This document shows, one piece after another, positions 36,642 through 47,000 of a stretch of DNA of 64,000 nucleotides. The stretch comes from Sphingobacterium nematocida (lineage in GTDB: Bacteria; Bacteroidota; Bacteroidia; Sphingobacteriales; Sphingobacteriaceae), in contig NZ_FUZF01000012.1 of NCBI RefSeq assembly GCF_900168125.1, positions 89,452 to 153,451 on the forward strand, written 5' to 3'. Position numbers and translations under genes: made by a program. Position 1 is the stretch's first letter. Every line of letters begins with the position of its first letter. The notes under the pieces were generated by a model. That model was given only the letters and a program-made list of their open reading frames with translations, had not been told where the DNA came from and did not search any database.

Positions 36642-37884
36642 ATCCTAAAAGCCCTTCCGTCTCTAAATATTTCATAATAATCTGAGTCGCCCCCGCTCGC
36701 TGCTTGACATACTCCGCTCCGGCCGCACCGATACTCTTTCTTCTTTCCTCATCTTGCAAAATGCTACACACCTGATACAATTCCTCATAACTTGAAACAG
36801 AAAACCCCACCATTAACGTCACTAAATCGACAGCCTCTTGAAATTTTTCATAGTTAGGACCAAAAATAACAGGTTTACCATAGGCAACAGCTTCTAACGT
36901 ATTGTGGATGCCCACCCCAAATCCTCCTCCTACATAAGCAATATCTGCATAATAGTATAGAGAAGATAGCATACCAATGTTATCAATCACCAAAACCCGA
37001 GACTCATTTACCTGTTGTGCAGTATGTGCTTCAAACTCAGAATAGCGGATATTACCAGGAAACAACTTACAGATTTCATCGATATGTGACTTATTTATTT
37101 CATGTGGTGCCAATATTAATTTCCAGCCGTTTAGACTTTGCATCAAACGTTGTAAAAGAACTTCATCTTTCGGCCAAGTGCTTCCGGCCACAATAACCTT
37201 AGTACTACCAATAAAATCGTCAATATGTTTTACGGATTGGTGCAGTCTAGGCAATTCAACGACCCTATCAAAACGTGTATCTCCAGCCAAACCCGAATTT
37301 GTAACTCCGATCCACTTTAACATATGCACAGAATCCATATTCTGCGTGAAGAAAAAAGAGACTTTTTTAAGTATTGTTCTATAAAAACCACCGTAGGGTT
37401 TGAAAAATAACTGCTGTTCGCGGAATATAGCTGATATCATCAACAACCTCACATTTTGACGCCTTAACTCCGTAAAATAATGGTACCAATATTCATACTT
37501 TGTAAATACCGCAAACTTAGGTTTAATGATCGAAACGAAACGTCGCGCATTTTTTCGTGTGTCTTCTGGTAGATAAAAAACATAATTCGCCAAATTTGTA
37601 TTTTTACGTATCTCAAATCCTGACGGAGAAAAAAAAGTTATTACAATTTTTTCCTGTGGATATCTTTTTTTTATCTGCTCCAGAACAGCTCGCCCTTGCT
37701 CAAATTCACCCAAAGAAGCAAAGTGAAACCAAATATGTTTATGACCATTTTCAATCGTTTGTTCTATAGCATCCAAACCACCTTTGCGTCCTTCAACCCA
37801 TAGCTTGGCCTTGGGATGAAATAGCGCTACAAGGCGCAACATCATACCGTAAAACTGAATTCCCAAATCGTATAACAGTCGCAT
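36640..37884 (-). CDS. waaA: 3-deoxy-D-manno-octulosonic acid transferase
   Basis: 414 aa GT30 enzyme that adds Kdo to lipid A at the inner membrane. N-terminal membrane-associated helix ([19 protein letters not shown]), the [11 protein letters not shown] segment with the catalytic Glu, and a C-terminal GT-B half with [12 protein letters not shown] and [17 protein letters not shown] -7 box TATCTTTG lies at 37917-37910, 25 nt before the ATG. It is divergent from the UXS-like gene. Confidence 0.94.
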   Translation of the reverse strand: MRLLYDLGIQFYGMMLRLVALFHPKAKLWVEGRKGGLDAIEQTIENGHKHIWFHFASLGEFEQGRAVLEQIKKRYPQEKIVITFFSPSGFEIRKNTNLANYVFYLPEDTRKNARRFVSIIKPKFAVFTKYEYWYHYFTELRRQNVRLLMISAIFREQQLFFKPYGGFYRTILKKVSFFFTQNMDSVHMLKWIGVTNSGLAGDTRFDRVVELPRLHQSVKHIDDFIGSTKVIVAGSTWPKDEVLLQRLMQSLNGWKLILAPHEINKSHIDEICKLFPGNIRYSEFEAHTAQQVNESRVLVIDNIGMLSSLYYYADIAYVGGGFGVGIHNTLEAVAYGKPVIFGPNYEKFQEAVDLVTLMVGFSVSSYEELYQVCSILQDEERRKSIGAAGAEYVKQRAGATQIIMKYLETEGLLG

Positions 37885-37909
37885 ATTGTGAAATAATACT
37901 TATATTCGT

Positions 37910-37917
37910 CAAAGATA
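37910..37917 (-). promoter_or_regulatory. -7 box of waaA
   Basis: Minus strand TATCTTTG, TAnnTTTG consensus; the -33 position carries only TTTC. Confidence 0.5.
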
Positions 37918-37943
37918 TTAAACCTTTTCTAATTCGAAACAAC

Positions 37944-38918
37944 GTGCAAGTGAACGTGCGAAAAAGAATATTAATTACAGGAGCCGCTGGTTTTTTAGGA
38001 TCCCACCTATGTGATCGTTTTATACAGGAAGATTTTCAAGTCATCGGGATGGATAATCTGATTACAGGCAGTCTTCAAAATATAGAACACCTTTTCGGAC
38101 TAGAAAACTTCGAGTTTTTCCACCATGATGTCTCTAAATTTGTCCATGTCCCAGGCCAGTTAGATTATATTCTTCATTTCGCTTCGCCAGCAAGCCCAAT
38201 AGACTATCTCCGTATACCGATACAGACACTAAAAGTAGGGTCACTGGGCACACACAATCTCTTGGGGCTCGCCAAAGACAAAAAGGCAAAAATACTTGTA
38301 GCATCCACATCCGAAGTGTATGGAGACCCATTGGTATCTCCCCAACCGGAAGATTATTGGGGCAATGTAAATCCTGTCGGACCGCGCGGTGTATATGATG
38401 AAGCCAAGCGATTCCAAGAAGCGATGACCATGGCGTATCACAATTTTCACGGTTTAGACACCAGAATCGTCCGTATTTTCAATACTTATGGCCCCCGCAT
38501 GAGGCTTAACGATGGACGAGCGTTGCCAACTTTCATCAATCAGGCTCTTCGGGGCGAAAACATTACCGTTTTTGGCAATGGGGAGCAGACACGTTCATTT
38601 TGTTATATTTCGGATCAGGTAGAAGGTATCTACAAACTCTTGCTTTCTGACTATCACTACCCCGTAAACATTGGCACCCCAGAAGAACGCACCGTAATAG
38701 AGCTCGCCAAAGAAATCATTACCTTAACAGAAAGCACGTCTACCATCATATTTGAACCTCTTCCGGAGGATGATCCTAAGAGAAGACGGCCAGATATTAC
38801 ATTAGCAAAAAAAATACTGAGTTGGGCACCAGAAGTCAGCCTAAAAGAGGGCTTAATTAAATCAATTGCATACTTTAAAAATATTCTTTCAGAAGAGAAC
38901 GCAAATCAAAATGCATAA
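37944..38918 (+). CDS. UDP-glucuronate decarboxylase-like SDR enzyme
   Basis: 324 aa. Rossmann motif GAAGFLGSH, catalytic STSEVYG and YDEAKR (YxxxK), and long runs typical of UDP-xylose synthase ([36 protein letters not shown]). It should turn UDP-glucuronate into UDP-xylose. The start is GTG at 37944; two more in-frame GTGs follow within 13 nt and no ATG occurs until far into the fold. A related dTDP-sugar dehydratase is the main alternative. Confidence 0.85.
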   Translation: MQVNVRKRILITGAAGFLGSHLCDRFIQEDFQVIGMDNLITGSLQNIEHLFGLENFEFFHHDVSKFVHVPGQLDYILHFASPASPIDYLRIPIQTLKVGSLGTHNLLGLAKDKKAKILVASTSEVYGDPLVSPQPEDYWGNVNPVGPRGVYDEAKRFQEAMTMAYHNFHGLDTRIVRIFNTYGPRMRLNDGRALPTFINQALRGENITVFGNGEQTRSFCYISDQVEGIYKLLLSDYHYPVNIGTPEERTVIELAKEIITLTESTSTIIFEPLPEDDPKRRRPDITLAKKILSWAPEVSLKEGLIKSIAYFKNILSEENANQNA

Positions 38919-38925
38919 AATGTGC

Positions 38926-39016
38926 ATGTTTAGAAGCAACATGAGTACCACTGAAAACAAAAAATAACACGAATAATATTCCGTATGACCATTAAAAGAA
39001 AATTTATTTACATATG
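38926..39016 (+). repeat. Repeated leader element, copy C (diverged)
   Basis: Shares with copy B the GAAAACAnAAAA run (from 38953), ATATTCC at 38976-38982, TATGACCATT, an A-rich stretch, and TTTACATATGAA containing the galE ATG. The distance from ATATTCC to the ATG is 38 nt as in copy B. The left arm of the inverted repeat is not conserved. Confidence 0.55.
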
Positions 39017-40042
39017 AACAAAATATTAGTAACAGGCGGTACAGGATACATAGGGTCGCACACCGTTGTTGAACTTTTCAATGCCGGATACACCCCCATA
39101 ATAGTAGATAATCTTTCCAATTCCAATATTAAAATTTTGGATCAGATCGAACGTATCATTGGTATAAAACCCGAATTCCATCAACTAGATCTATGCGACG
39201 AGAAAGCAACGCGCGATTTTATCAAAAGTCAACCCGACATCCGTGGTGTAATACATTTTGCGGCATCAAAAGCCGTAGGCGAATCGGTTGCAGATCCATT
39301 AAAGTACTACTACAACAATTTCTTTTCATTGATCAACATCTTAAATTCATATAAAGAGAAACCGATCAACTTCGTATTCTCGTCCAGCTGCACAGTATAT
39401 GGAGAACCGGACAGCTTGCCTGTAACAGAAAGTGCACCGGTTAAAAAAGCTACTTCCCCTTACGGAAACACGAAACAGATCGCAGAAGAGATACTAGCGG
39501 AAACAGCTACCGCTTATGATAATTATAATATTATTGCGTTAAGATACTTTAATCCCGTAGGGGCACATAACTCGGCCTTAATTGGTGAGCTCCCTAACGG
39601 TGTACCTCAAAATCTTTTACCTTTTATCACACAAACGGCAATAGGGAAACGAGAAAAACTGACCGTATTTGGCAATGATTACGATACAGCAGATGGTTCA
39701 TGCATACGAGACTATATCCATGTAGTGGACTTAGCTAAAGCCCATGTCGCAGCGATCAGCTTATTGGAGAAAGGTAACCCAAATGGCAAATACGATGTAT
39801 TCAACGTAGGAACAGGAAATGGATACTCGGTATTAGAAGCCATATCAGCGTTCGAAAAAGCTTCAGGACAACAACTGAACTATGAATTCGGTCCACGTAG
39901 AGAAGGCGATATTATTAAAGTTTGGGGTGATGTTACCAAATCGACCAAAGAGCTAAACTGGACAGCCGAACTAGGTATTGACGAAATGATGTCTTCCGCC
40001 TGGGAGTGGGAAAAGTACCTCAAAGACAACCCTATCATTTAA
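39014..40042 (+). CDS. galE: UDP-glucose 4-epimerase
   Basis: 342 aa. NAD-binding TGGTGYIGSH at the N-terminus, SSSCTVYG and the catalytic YGNTK (Tyr/Lys pair), then the GalE-type NPVGAH and RDYIHVVDLA segments. It interconverts UDP-glucose and UDP-galactose for surface polysaccharide and galactose use. Copy C of the repeated leader is directly upstream and a long inverted repeat follows. Confidence 0.95.
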   Translation: MNKILVTGGTGYIGSHTVVELFNAGYTPIIVDNLSNSNIKILDQIERIIGIKPEFHQLDLCDEKATRDFIKSQPDIRGVIHFAASKAVGESVADPLKYYYNNFFSLINILNSYKEKPINFVFSSSCTVYGEPDSLPVTESAPVKKATSPYGNTKQIAEEILAETATAYDNYNIIALRYFNPVGAHNSALIGELPNGVPQNLLPFITQTAIGKREKLTVFGNDYDTADGSCIRDYIHVVDLAKAHVAAISLLEKGNPNGKYDVFNVGTGNGYSVLEAISAFEKASGQQLNYEFGPRREGDIIKVWGDVTKSTKELNWTAELGIDEMMSSAWEWEKYLKDNPII

Positions 40043-40048
40043 ATCAAA

Positions 40049-40091
40049 GGGAAGTATATTGCGTAAATAATCTTTGCGCGATATACTTCCC
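40049..40091. terminator. Long inverted repeat after galE
   Basis: GGGAAGTATAT at 40049-40059 pairs with 40081-40091 across a 21-nt loop. It lies between galE (plus) and the convergent DUF983 gene; no T-tract follows, so it may be a bidirectional hairpin of another kind. Confidence 0.45.
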
Positions 40092-40115
40092 CTATCTGCT
40101 TTAACTGTTGGGTAG

Positions 40116-40547
40116 CTACTCCGACTTTTCCCGTAAAAAAAACTCTTCTCTAAACTTAAATTGAGGGGTCAACCAATACATCAGTACAACTCTAGAGTAA
40201 CGATAATTGAATGGCGCCATAACAATAGCCGTCAGAATCGCTATAACGAGGTAAAGCCAAGGAGACTCTAAGTTTCTTGTAAAAATATAAGTAGCTACAC
40301 AAGCAGTAACTAATTCTGCCACCACAAAAACATAACTAACATACATCGCTACATAAAAATAACCAGGCTCTTTCTCAAATTTTAATCCACAATGCGGACA
40401 GTGGCTACGCATCTTACGTGATTTAAAACTCAATAAAGGCGCATTAAACATATCTCCTTTTCGACACCTTGGGCATTTTCCCGCAACTGCACTTTTAAAT
40501 TCACTGGGAAGGCTATATTCTCTCATAATCTCTTTATTATTTTCCAT
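40116..40547 (-). CDS. DUF983 membrane protein
   Basis: 143 aa. Two zinc-ribbon-like Cys pairs (CPRCRKGDMF and HCPHCGLKF) followed by two membrane helices. DUF983 proteins are widespread, with no established function. Its ATG overlaps the end of the araC gene by 11 nt. Confidence 0.9.
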   Translation of the reverse strand: MENNKEIMREYSLPSEFKSAVAGKCPRCRKGDMFNAPLLSFKSRKMRSHCPHCGLKFEKEPGYFYVAMYVSYVFVVAELVTACVATYIFTRNLESPWLYLVIAILTAIVMAPFNYRYSRVVLMYWLTPQFKFREEFFLREKSE

Positions 40548-41403
40548 AATTAAAATTTTTCTTTCTAAACTCTTCTGGTGTAACTCCCTCTATCTTTTTA
40601 AAAAACTTAGTAAAATAAGAGTTGTCATTAAAATTCAAGTCATACGCTATCTCTGCAATGGAAAAATCCCTTATTACCAAAAGCCGCTTAGCCTCAAGAA
40701 TAATTCGATTCCTTATGACCTCCCCGGCCGACAATCCCAACAACTCTTTACATAGGGCGTTTAAATGATTAGGAGTGATATACAACAACGCAGCATAATC
40801 CTTTGGCAATCTTAACTCTTTATAGTTTAATTCTATCAACTGTAAAAAGTTTCGCAGTAACGTATGATTATACCTATTAGCTTCCAAAGTAGCGTTACGC
40901 TCTTTGCCTGCTTCTAACAGGTGGAATAGATAAAGTAGGGAGGCGGAAACAAACCCTTTATCCGACTGATATCCCAGCATCTTTTCTAATATTGTATCCA
41001 CGATCTCGCGTTTATTTTCTTCAATTACAAAAACTTCGTCTTTAACAAGTCCCGAAAAAAAAGAAAAAATCGACAGATAATCCGGGTTGATTAATACCGT
41101 CTTGAAAAAATCCTTGTCGAAATTTACTACATACCCTTGCATATTACCTTCGAATCCCCACGAATGAATCTGCCCTGGCGACATAAAGTAAATTTGCCAT
41201 GATTCGATATCGAACACCTCGAAGTCAATTGTATGCTTTCCGATTCCTTCGGTAAATAACAAAAAATGATAAAAGTTATGTCGATGGGGAAAAATAAGGT
41301 TCTTGTTTCGTACAAGGTAATCGGCCAAACGCTCGACTGTAACATCAACATTGACGCCACTTGATACTGTACATTGTTCGATTATAGGAACCCGCTTAAT
41401 CAT
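40537..41403 (-). CDS. AraC-family transcriptional regulator
   Basis: 288 aa from ATG 41403 (the frame to 41409 begins with TTG). N-terminal cupin-like sensor (HRHNFYHFLLFTEG... IDFEVFDIESWQIYFMSPGQIHSW) and C-terminal double HTH (about residues 190-285) with the SIAEIAYDLNFNDNSYFTKFFKKIEGVTPEEFRK signature in pieces. Upstream lie a -7 box and a 21-bp-spaced direct repeat that could be its own operator. DUF983 is translated from the same message. Confidence 0.93.
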   Translation of the reverse strand: MIKRVPIIEQCTVSSGVNVDVTVERLADYLVRNKNLIFPHRHNFYHFLLFTEGIGKHTIDFEVFDIESWQIYFMSPGQIHSWGFEGNMQGYVVNFDKDFFKTVLINPDYLSIFSFFSGLVKDEVFVIEENKREIVDTILEKMLGYQSDKGFVSASLLYLFHLLEAGKERNATLEANRYNHTLLRNFLQLIELNYKELRLPKDYAALLYITPNHLNALCKELLGLSAGEVIRNRIILEAKRLLVIRDFSIAEIAYDLNFNDNSYFTKFFKKIEGVTPEEFRKKNFNYGK

Positions 41404-41406
41404 ACA

Positions 41407-41414
41407 CAAAAATA
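41407..41414 (-). promoter_or_regulatory. -7 box TATTTTTG of the araC gene
   Basis: Minus strand TAnnTTTG, 3 nt before the ATG at 41403; a leaderless message is implied. Confidence 0.45.
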
Positions 41415-41433
41415 CATCAATAATACCATTATA

Positions 41434-41462
41434 AATGGTGTATTTAATCTATTCAATGGTGT
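41434..41462. promoter_or_regulatory. Direct repeat AATGGTGT, 21-bp period, candidate AraC operator
   Basis: AATGGTGT at 41434-41441 and again at 41455-41462; two helical turns apart, as for AraC half-sites. The first copy is also part of ACCATT-ATA-AATGGT (41425-41439). It covers the -33 region of the araC gene. Confidence 0.45.
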
Positions 41463-41493
41463 TTTTTACAGATAAAGTCCCCTATATCGGAAG

Positions 41494-43242
41494 TTAACTA
41501 TATAAAGCCTGTTCGAACTCTTTGAATCGATCTCCAATCTTTTTCTTTAACCGTTGTCTACTTTTTTTGACAGACTCGGTAGATATTCCCAGTAGATTAG
41601 ATATTTCCGTAATAGACAGCCCTAACTTTGATAAGACCAGATATCGCATATTTGACTCTGTAAGTTCCGGGAACTCGTGCCTCAAATTTAAATAAAAGTT
41701 AGGATAATTTGCGTCAAATGACCTTCTAAAGCTAGCCCAACTTTCCTCTGTCAAGAGATGGGAATCTAAAAGCTCTTGCAACAATCTTTTTTCCTTTTCT
41801 AAATAATGTGAACCCGAGTCAGTAATACCTCTAATCGCCTGCTGCAAATCATCAATCTGTCGATTTTTCTCCGTTAAGTATTCTTTATAAGAAGCCAGAG
41901 TTTCATTCGCTACCAATAAGTTTTTATCTGAAGTTATCTTTTTCAATTGCAATTCGACAACCTTTTTCTCATAGGTCAAAACCCGAGCCCTTGATTGACG
42001 TCTAATATGAGATAAAAAAACAAACAAACCTAAACCAACAAATAGGACAGCTGTCGCAAACATAAAAAACTTAAATCGCTCGGATTGATAGTTAGACTCC
42101 GCCTCAACGAGTGCCTTTTGATTCTTTTCCTTATCAACTTGCCATTTATTCTGCAAAAGATTAAGCTCTCCGTCCAATCCAGCTACAACCTCTTCCAGCA
42201 CTTCCAGCTTTCTTCGAATCAATAGTTCTCCGCGTTCATCCCCCTTAATAAGAGCTATTTCCAACTTCAATCGTTCAATTTCTAAAATGTCTTTTTTTAG
42301 ATAAATCTTAGCATCTGCGTATTCCTCGGCTCTGTCGAGCATAACACTGGCACTAGATATACTATCCATCTTCAGAAGGATCTTCGCCTTTAAGATACGT
42401 GCGTACATCGTATTCTGATCACTTTTATTTGCTATCGAATAAAAAAGATCCCTATTTATTAACGCCAACGCTTCTGGATACATCCCTCTCCCCATATGAA
42501 CCAGTGCTATATTTCCCAACACTTTTCCGTACCTGACCTGATCTTTTGCACTACTAGCTAGAGATTCTGCCTGCAAAAAATAATTAAGTGCTGCTGTAGT
42601 ATCTTGGCTATACAAATGATATAGCCCTAAATTATCCAACAGCATCGCCCGTTGTCGCTGTGTGAGTATAGTAGCATATTGATCACCTTTCTTAAGATAA
42701 GAGATCGCATCTTCATGATTCCCTAGTGTACCAAAAAAGAAACCTAACTTCCGGAAAGTATCTTCTGGTAGGATTACTTTGTCTTCGCCTAATTTCTCTA
42801 TTAAAAAAGCAGCCTCCATAAATAAGGGCAGAGCTTCGTCGGGTTGCCTAAAAGTATAAAAGTAATACCCGTAATTGACCAAACTCCATATTTTCATCAC
42901 AGGAAGATCTTCACTTTCAGCCAGCTTTATAGCCTTCTGATAGTAGGATTCACTACGTGGATTTAAAAGATCCAATTGCTTTGCAGAGATATTCCCTAAA
43001 ATACTATAATATGCAACGAATGCAGAAGAGTCTCTACTAAAAGGGTTAGTTAAAGTTTTCACAAAATCTCCCGTCTCCACGACATCCATGGTCAAGTCTT
43101 CAGTCTTAGATAGCAATGATCGGACAATTGACTCGCTGTAATCAACGGATTCTTTTGTCTGATGTCGACCATCACAAGAAAGAAGCATTACAGCAGTAAT
43201 AAAAAAAAGAAACAGATTAGAAAAATATGACTTACGTTGCAT
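41494..43242 (-). CDS. Membrane-spanning TPR protein with C-terminal LuxR-type HTH
   Basis: 582 aa. N-terminal signal with lipobox-like LLSC (Cys23), about 10 TPR-like helices to residue 330, a coiled coil, one membrane helix at about 390-410 (FFMFATAVLFVGLGLFVFL), a second coiled coil, and a LuxR-type HTH at about 540-575 (LGLSITEISNLLGISTESVKKSRQRL). This predicts a periplasmic sensor coupled to a cytoplasmic DNA-binding domain in one chain, a layout common in Bacteroidota. Target genes are unknown. Confidence 0.85.
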   Translation of the reverse strand: MQRKSYFSNLFLFFITAVMLLSCDGRHQTKESVDYSESIVRSLLSKTEDLTMDVVETGDFVKTLTNPFSRDSSAFVAYYSILGNISAKQLDLLNPRSESYYQKAIKLAESEDLPVMKIWSLVNYGYYFYTFRQPDEALPLFMEAAFLIEKLGEDKVILPEDTFRKLGFFFGTLGNHEDAISYLKKGDQYATILTQRQRAMLLDNLGLYHLYSQDTTAALNYFLQAESLASSAKDQVRYGKVLGNIALVHMGRGMYPEALALINRDLFYSIANKSDQNTMYARILKAKILLKMDSISSASVMLDRAEEYADAKIYLKKDILEIERLKLEIALIKGDERGELLIRRKLEVLEEVVAGLDGELNLLQNKWQVDKEKNQKALVEAESNYQSERFKFFMFATAVLFVGLGLFVFLSHIRRQSRARVLTYEKKVVELQLKKITSDKNLLVANETLASYKEYLTEKNRQIDDLQQAIRGITDSGSHYLEKEKRLLQELLDSHLLTEESWASFRRSFDANYPNFYLNLRHEFPELTESNMRYLVLSKLGLSITEISNLLGISTESVKKSRQRLKKKIGDRFKEFEQALYS

Positions 43243-43422
43243 CGATCTTCGTTTTCAGCATCTTATTATTAAGTATCTCGATGTGTTAATTACTCAAACA
43301 TAGATAAAATGCACCAAATTCGCGAATAGCATATTAAAAAAAAATGAACTTGTACCTTCTATTGCAGACCTACAGTAAACTTTCAACAACTTAAATTCAA
43401 TTACAATACTTAATTTTACAGA

Positions 43423-43983
43423 ATGTCTCTACATAAAGATCCAGAACTGAAATCAGCTGTACTCAATCTTTCACAAAAAGAAAAAGATAAACTACTCGTA
43501 CGACTCATCGGAAAAGACAAAATGCTCTTGAAACAATTGCATTATCAACTATTGGAGAATGAATATGATCTCGAAAACAGAATTGAGGTCTTGAAAAGAA
43601 AACTTGAAAAACTCTTCCTCGACACCAATAGCAAACTGTCAAACGAGGGGATATTCTCTAATTACAAAACGCTCAACACTATCCTGAGGCAGGCAAGTGG
43701 CACAATCAATGAGCATGAGAAAGTAACTAAAGATAAGTTTAGCGCGGTAGAATCGAGATTATATATTTTAACTGAGCCTTACCGTCTGTATCCTAAACTT
43801 TATGAAAAAAGTCATCTACAGGCTGCCGAAAAGCTACAGAAATATATCATTACACGTATCAAAGTTACACTAAATAATGTTTCGGGATTACATGAGGATC
43901 TTCAGTTTGATCTTCAGGAAGCGGTCAATACTGTGGAGCAAATAAAGCTATCACTCGAAAGAAGAGAAAACGAAACCTTTTAA
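43423..43983 (+). CDS. Coiled-coil protein of unknown function
   Basis: 186 aa, almost entirely charged helix without signal or membrane segment. The segment LHYQLLENEYDLENRIEVLKR and the C-terminal LQFDLQEAVNTVEQIKLSLE show heptad-like spacing. I do not recognise a family. It precedes mfd by 32 nt on the same strand and may share its message. Confidence 0.72.
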   Translation: MSLHKDPELKSAVLNLSQKEKDKLLVRLIGKDKMLLKQLHYQLLENEYDLENRIEVLKRKLEKLFLDTNSKLSNEGIFSNYKTLNTILRQASGTINEHEKVTKDKFSAVESRLYILTEPYRLYPKLYEKSHLQAAEKLQKYIITRIKVTLNNVSGLHEDLQFDLQEAVNTVEQIKLSLERRENETF

Positions 43984-44015
43984 AAATTACTATTTTTACC
44001 AAAATTGTCATTCAA

Positions 44016-47000
44016 GTGGGTATTCAAGAAATTTTATCACAATATGCAAAGACGGAGCAGGTGAATTCACTCATTTCATCTATCCAACAAAAAAATCCAA
44101 AAGTACAACTTAAGGGATTGGTCGGATCATCAGATGCGATGATTGCTGCGGCCGCCTATGGATTAGAAGAGCGCCCTTATATCTTCATATTACCAACACA
44201 TGAAGAGGCTTCTTATTTCTTAAGTGATTTGGAAAGTTTATTCGATAAGCAAATCCTATTTTTTCCTGCATCTTACAGAAAAGCTTTTGAATTCACCCAA
44301 TTGGACAGTGCGCATGTTTTACAACGAGCGGAAACACTGAGTTCTCTAAATCGCAATACTGGACTTCCTAGAATTGTAGTGACCTATCCCGAAGCGATAG
44401 CAGAAAAAGTAATAAACAGATCCGATCTAGAAAAAAACACACTTCCAATTACACAAAATACAAAGCTAGGTATAGATTTCATCAATGAGTTTCTGTACGA
44501 ATATGATTTTGAACGGGTAGATTTTGTATATGAACCGGGACAATTTGCAATTCGGGGCGGTATTGTTGACATATTCTCTTTTTCAAATGATCTTCCCTAC
44601 CGTATTGAGTTTTTTGGAGACGAAATCGAAAGCATTCGGACTTTTGATATCGAAACTCAACTATCTGTCAGCAAAATTCATACGGTAACTATCGTTCCTA
44701 ATGTACAAGCCAAGTTTTTGGCAAACAATCATATTTCTTTGTTAGAATACATTGATAAAAGCGCCGTAATATGGATAAAAGATGTACAATTTACACTCGA
44801 CATCATATCGAATGGCTACAAGAAAGCCTCTCAATTTTGGAAAGCACTTTCTGATATAGACATCAAAAACAATCCTGAATGGGTAGATCCAAGATTCACT
44901 TTCACCGATGACAAAAATTTTGGATCTTTATTATTTGAGTTCCCAAATGTGGAATTTGGAAAGCAGTTTTTCTTTAAGCCCGACCATAGTATTCAGTTTG
45001 ACACCCATCCGCAACCTTCTTTTAATAAAGACTTCAATCTGCTGATCCACAACTTTAAAGAAAATGAAAGTAAAAAGATAAGTAATCTCATCTTTTCGGA
45101 TTCCACGAAACAAATAGAACGTATCTACGCGATTTTAGAAGATTTAGACAAAACGGTTTCCTTTACCCCCATCTACCAGGCGCTAAGAGAGGGATTTCGC
45201 GATGATCTCATCCAGCTAGCATGTTATACCGATCATCAGATATTTGATCGATATTATAAATACAAAAGAAAAAAAGGCTACGAACGTTCCCAGGCAATTA
45301 CGCTAAAGGAATTAAGAGATCTAAAACCAGGAGACTATATCACACATATCGATCATGGTGTTGGCAAATATGCCGGTCTCGAAAAAATCGATGTTAGCGG
45401 AAAAACTCAGGAAATGATTCGTTTGATCTATGCGGACAATGACCTGTTATATGTCAATATAAATTCGCTCAATCGCATTTCTAAATACTCAGGCAAAGAA
45501 GGTACTGTCCCGAAGATGAATAAGCTGGGTACCGATGCTTGGGACAAATTAAAGAAAACAACAAAGAAAAAGGTTAAGGACATCGCACGCGACCTCATCA
45601 AACTATATGCTATACGCAAAGCGCAAACGGGGAATGCCTTCAGTCCAGACACCTATCTTCAAAAAGAACTGGAAGCTTCCTTTATTTACGAAGACACACC
45701 TGACCAGGAAAAATCTACTGCTGATGTCAAGCGGGATATGGAATCTCCACATCCTATGGATCGATTAGTCTGTGGAGATGTAGGTTTCGGCAAGACTGAA
45801 GTAGCTATCAGAGCTGCATTCAAAGCTGTTGCCGATAGCAAACAGGTTGCCGTCCTTGTACCGACGACCATTCTTGCCTTACAACATTTCCGTACATTCT
45901 CTGAACGCCTCAAAGGCTTACCAGCAAACATTGATTATATCAATCGATTCAAGACGACGAAACAAATCAAGGAAACATTAAAGAAACTTGAAGAGGGAAA
46001 AATAGACATCATCATAGGCACACATCGACTCGTCAGTAAAGATGTCAAGTTTAAGGATTTAGGCTTGATGATCATTGACGAAGAACAAAAGTTCGGGGTA
46101 TCAGTGAAAGAAAAGCTAAAGGTAATGCGTGCAAATGTAGACTCGTTAACATTAACAGCAACCCCAATACCTCGCACCCTACACTTCTCTCTTATGGGAG
46201 CAAGGGATCTAAGCATTATATCCACCCCACCCCCAAATCGCCAACCTGTACAAACAGAGCTTCATGTTTTCAATGAAACGTTAATACAGGAGTCTGTCTC
46301 ATTTGAACTGGATCGGGGCGGTCAAGTCTTCTTTATACATAACAGAGTTGCTGATCTAAAGCAGCTCGGCGCGATGATTCAAAAGCTTGTTCCAGGAGCA
46401 CGTGTTGGAGTAGCTCACGGACAACTGGAAGGAGACGACCTAGAAGACGTCATGTTGAAATTCATCAATCATGATTTTGATGTACTAGTCGCTACAACGA
46501 TTATCGAAGCCGGCTTAGACATCCCCAATGCCAATACCATTATCATCAACCACGCACATATGTTCGGGTTGAGCGATCTTCACCAGATGCGTGGCCGTGT
46601 AGGTCGATCCAACAAGAAAGCATTTTGTTATCTACTTAGTCCGCCACTGTCTACCCTAACCCCAGAAGCATACAAGCGTCTCTCAGCCATCGAAGAATTT
46701 TCCGAATTAGGTTCTGGCTTTAATGTAGCAATGCGTGATCTCGATATCCGGGGGTCAGGAAATCTCTTAGGGGCAGAACAATCCGGCTTTATTGCCGAAA
46801 TAGGATTTGAAATGTACAACAAGATCTTAGATGAAGCGGTACAAGAATTGAAAGATGATGAATTTAGCGACCTATTTGCCGACGAGCAAAACCGGAAATA
46901 CGTAACCTTCACCCAGATCGACACAGATCTTGAGGTATTGATTCCAGATGAGTATGTAACGAATATTAGTGAACGATATAATCTATACAATGAAATAGCG

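Noticed and set aside
41425..41439. ACCATT-ATA-AATGGT as a terminator of the TPR-LuxR gene
   Set aside because: The stem is only 6 bp, A/T-rich and lacks a T-tract; it fits better as part of a regulator site.
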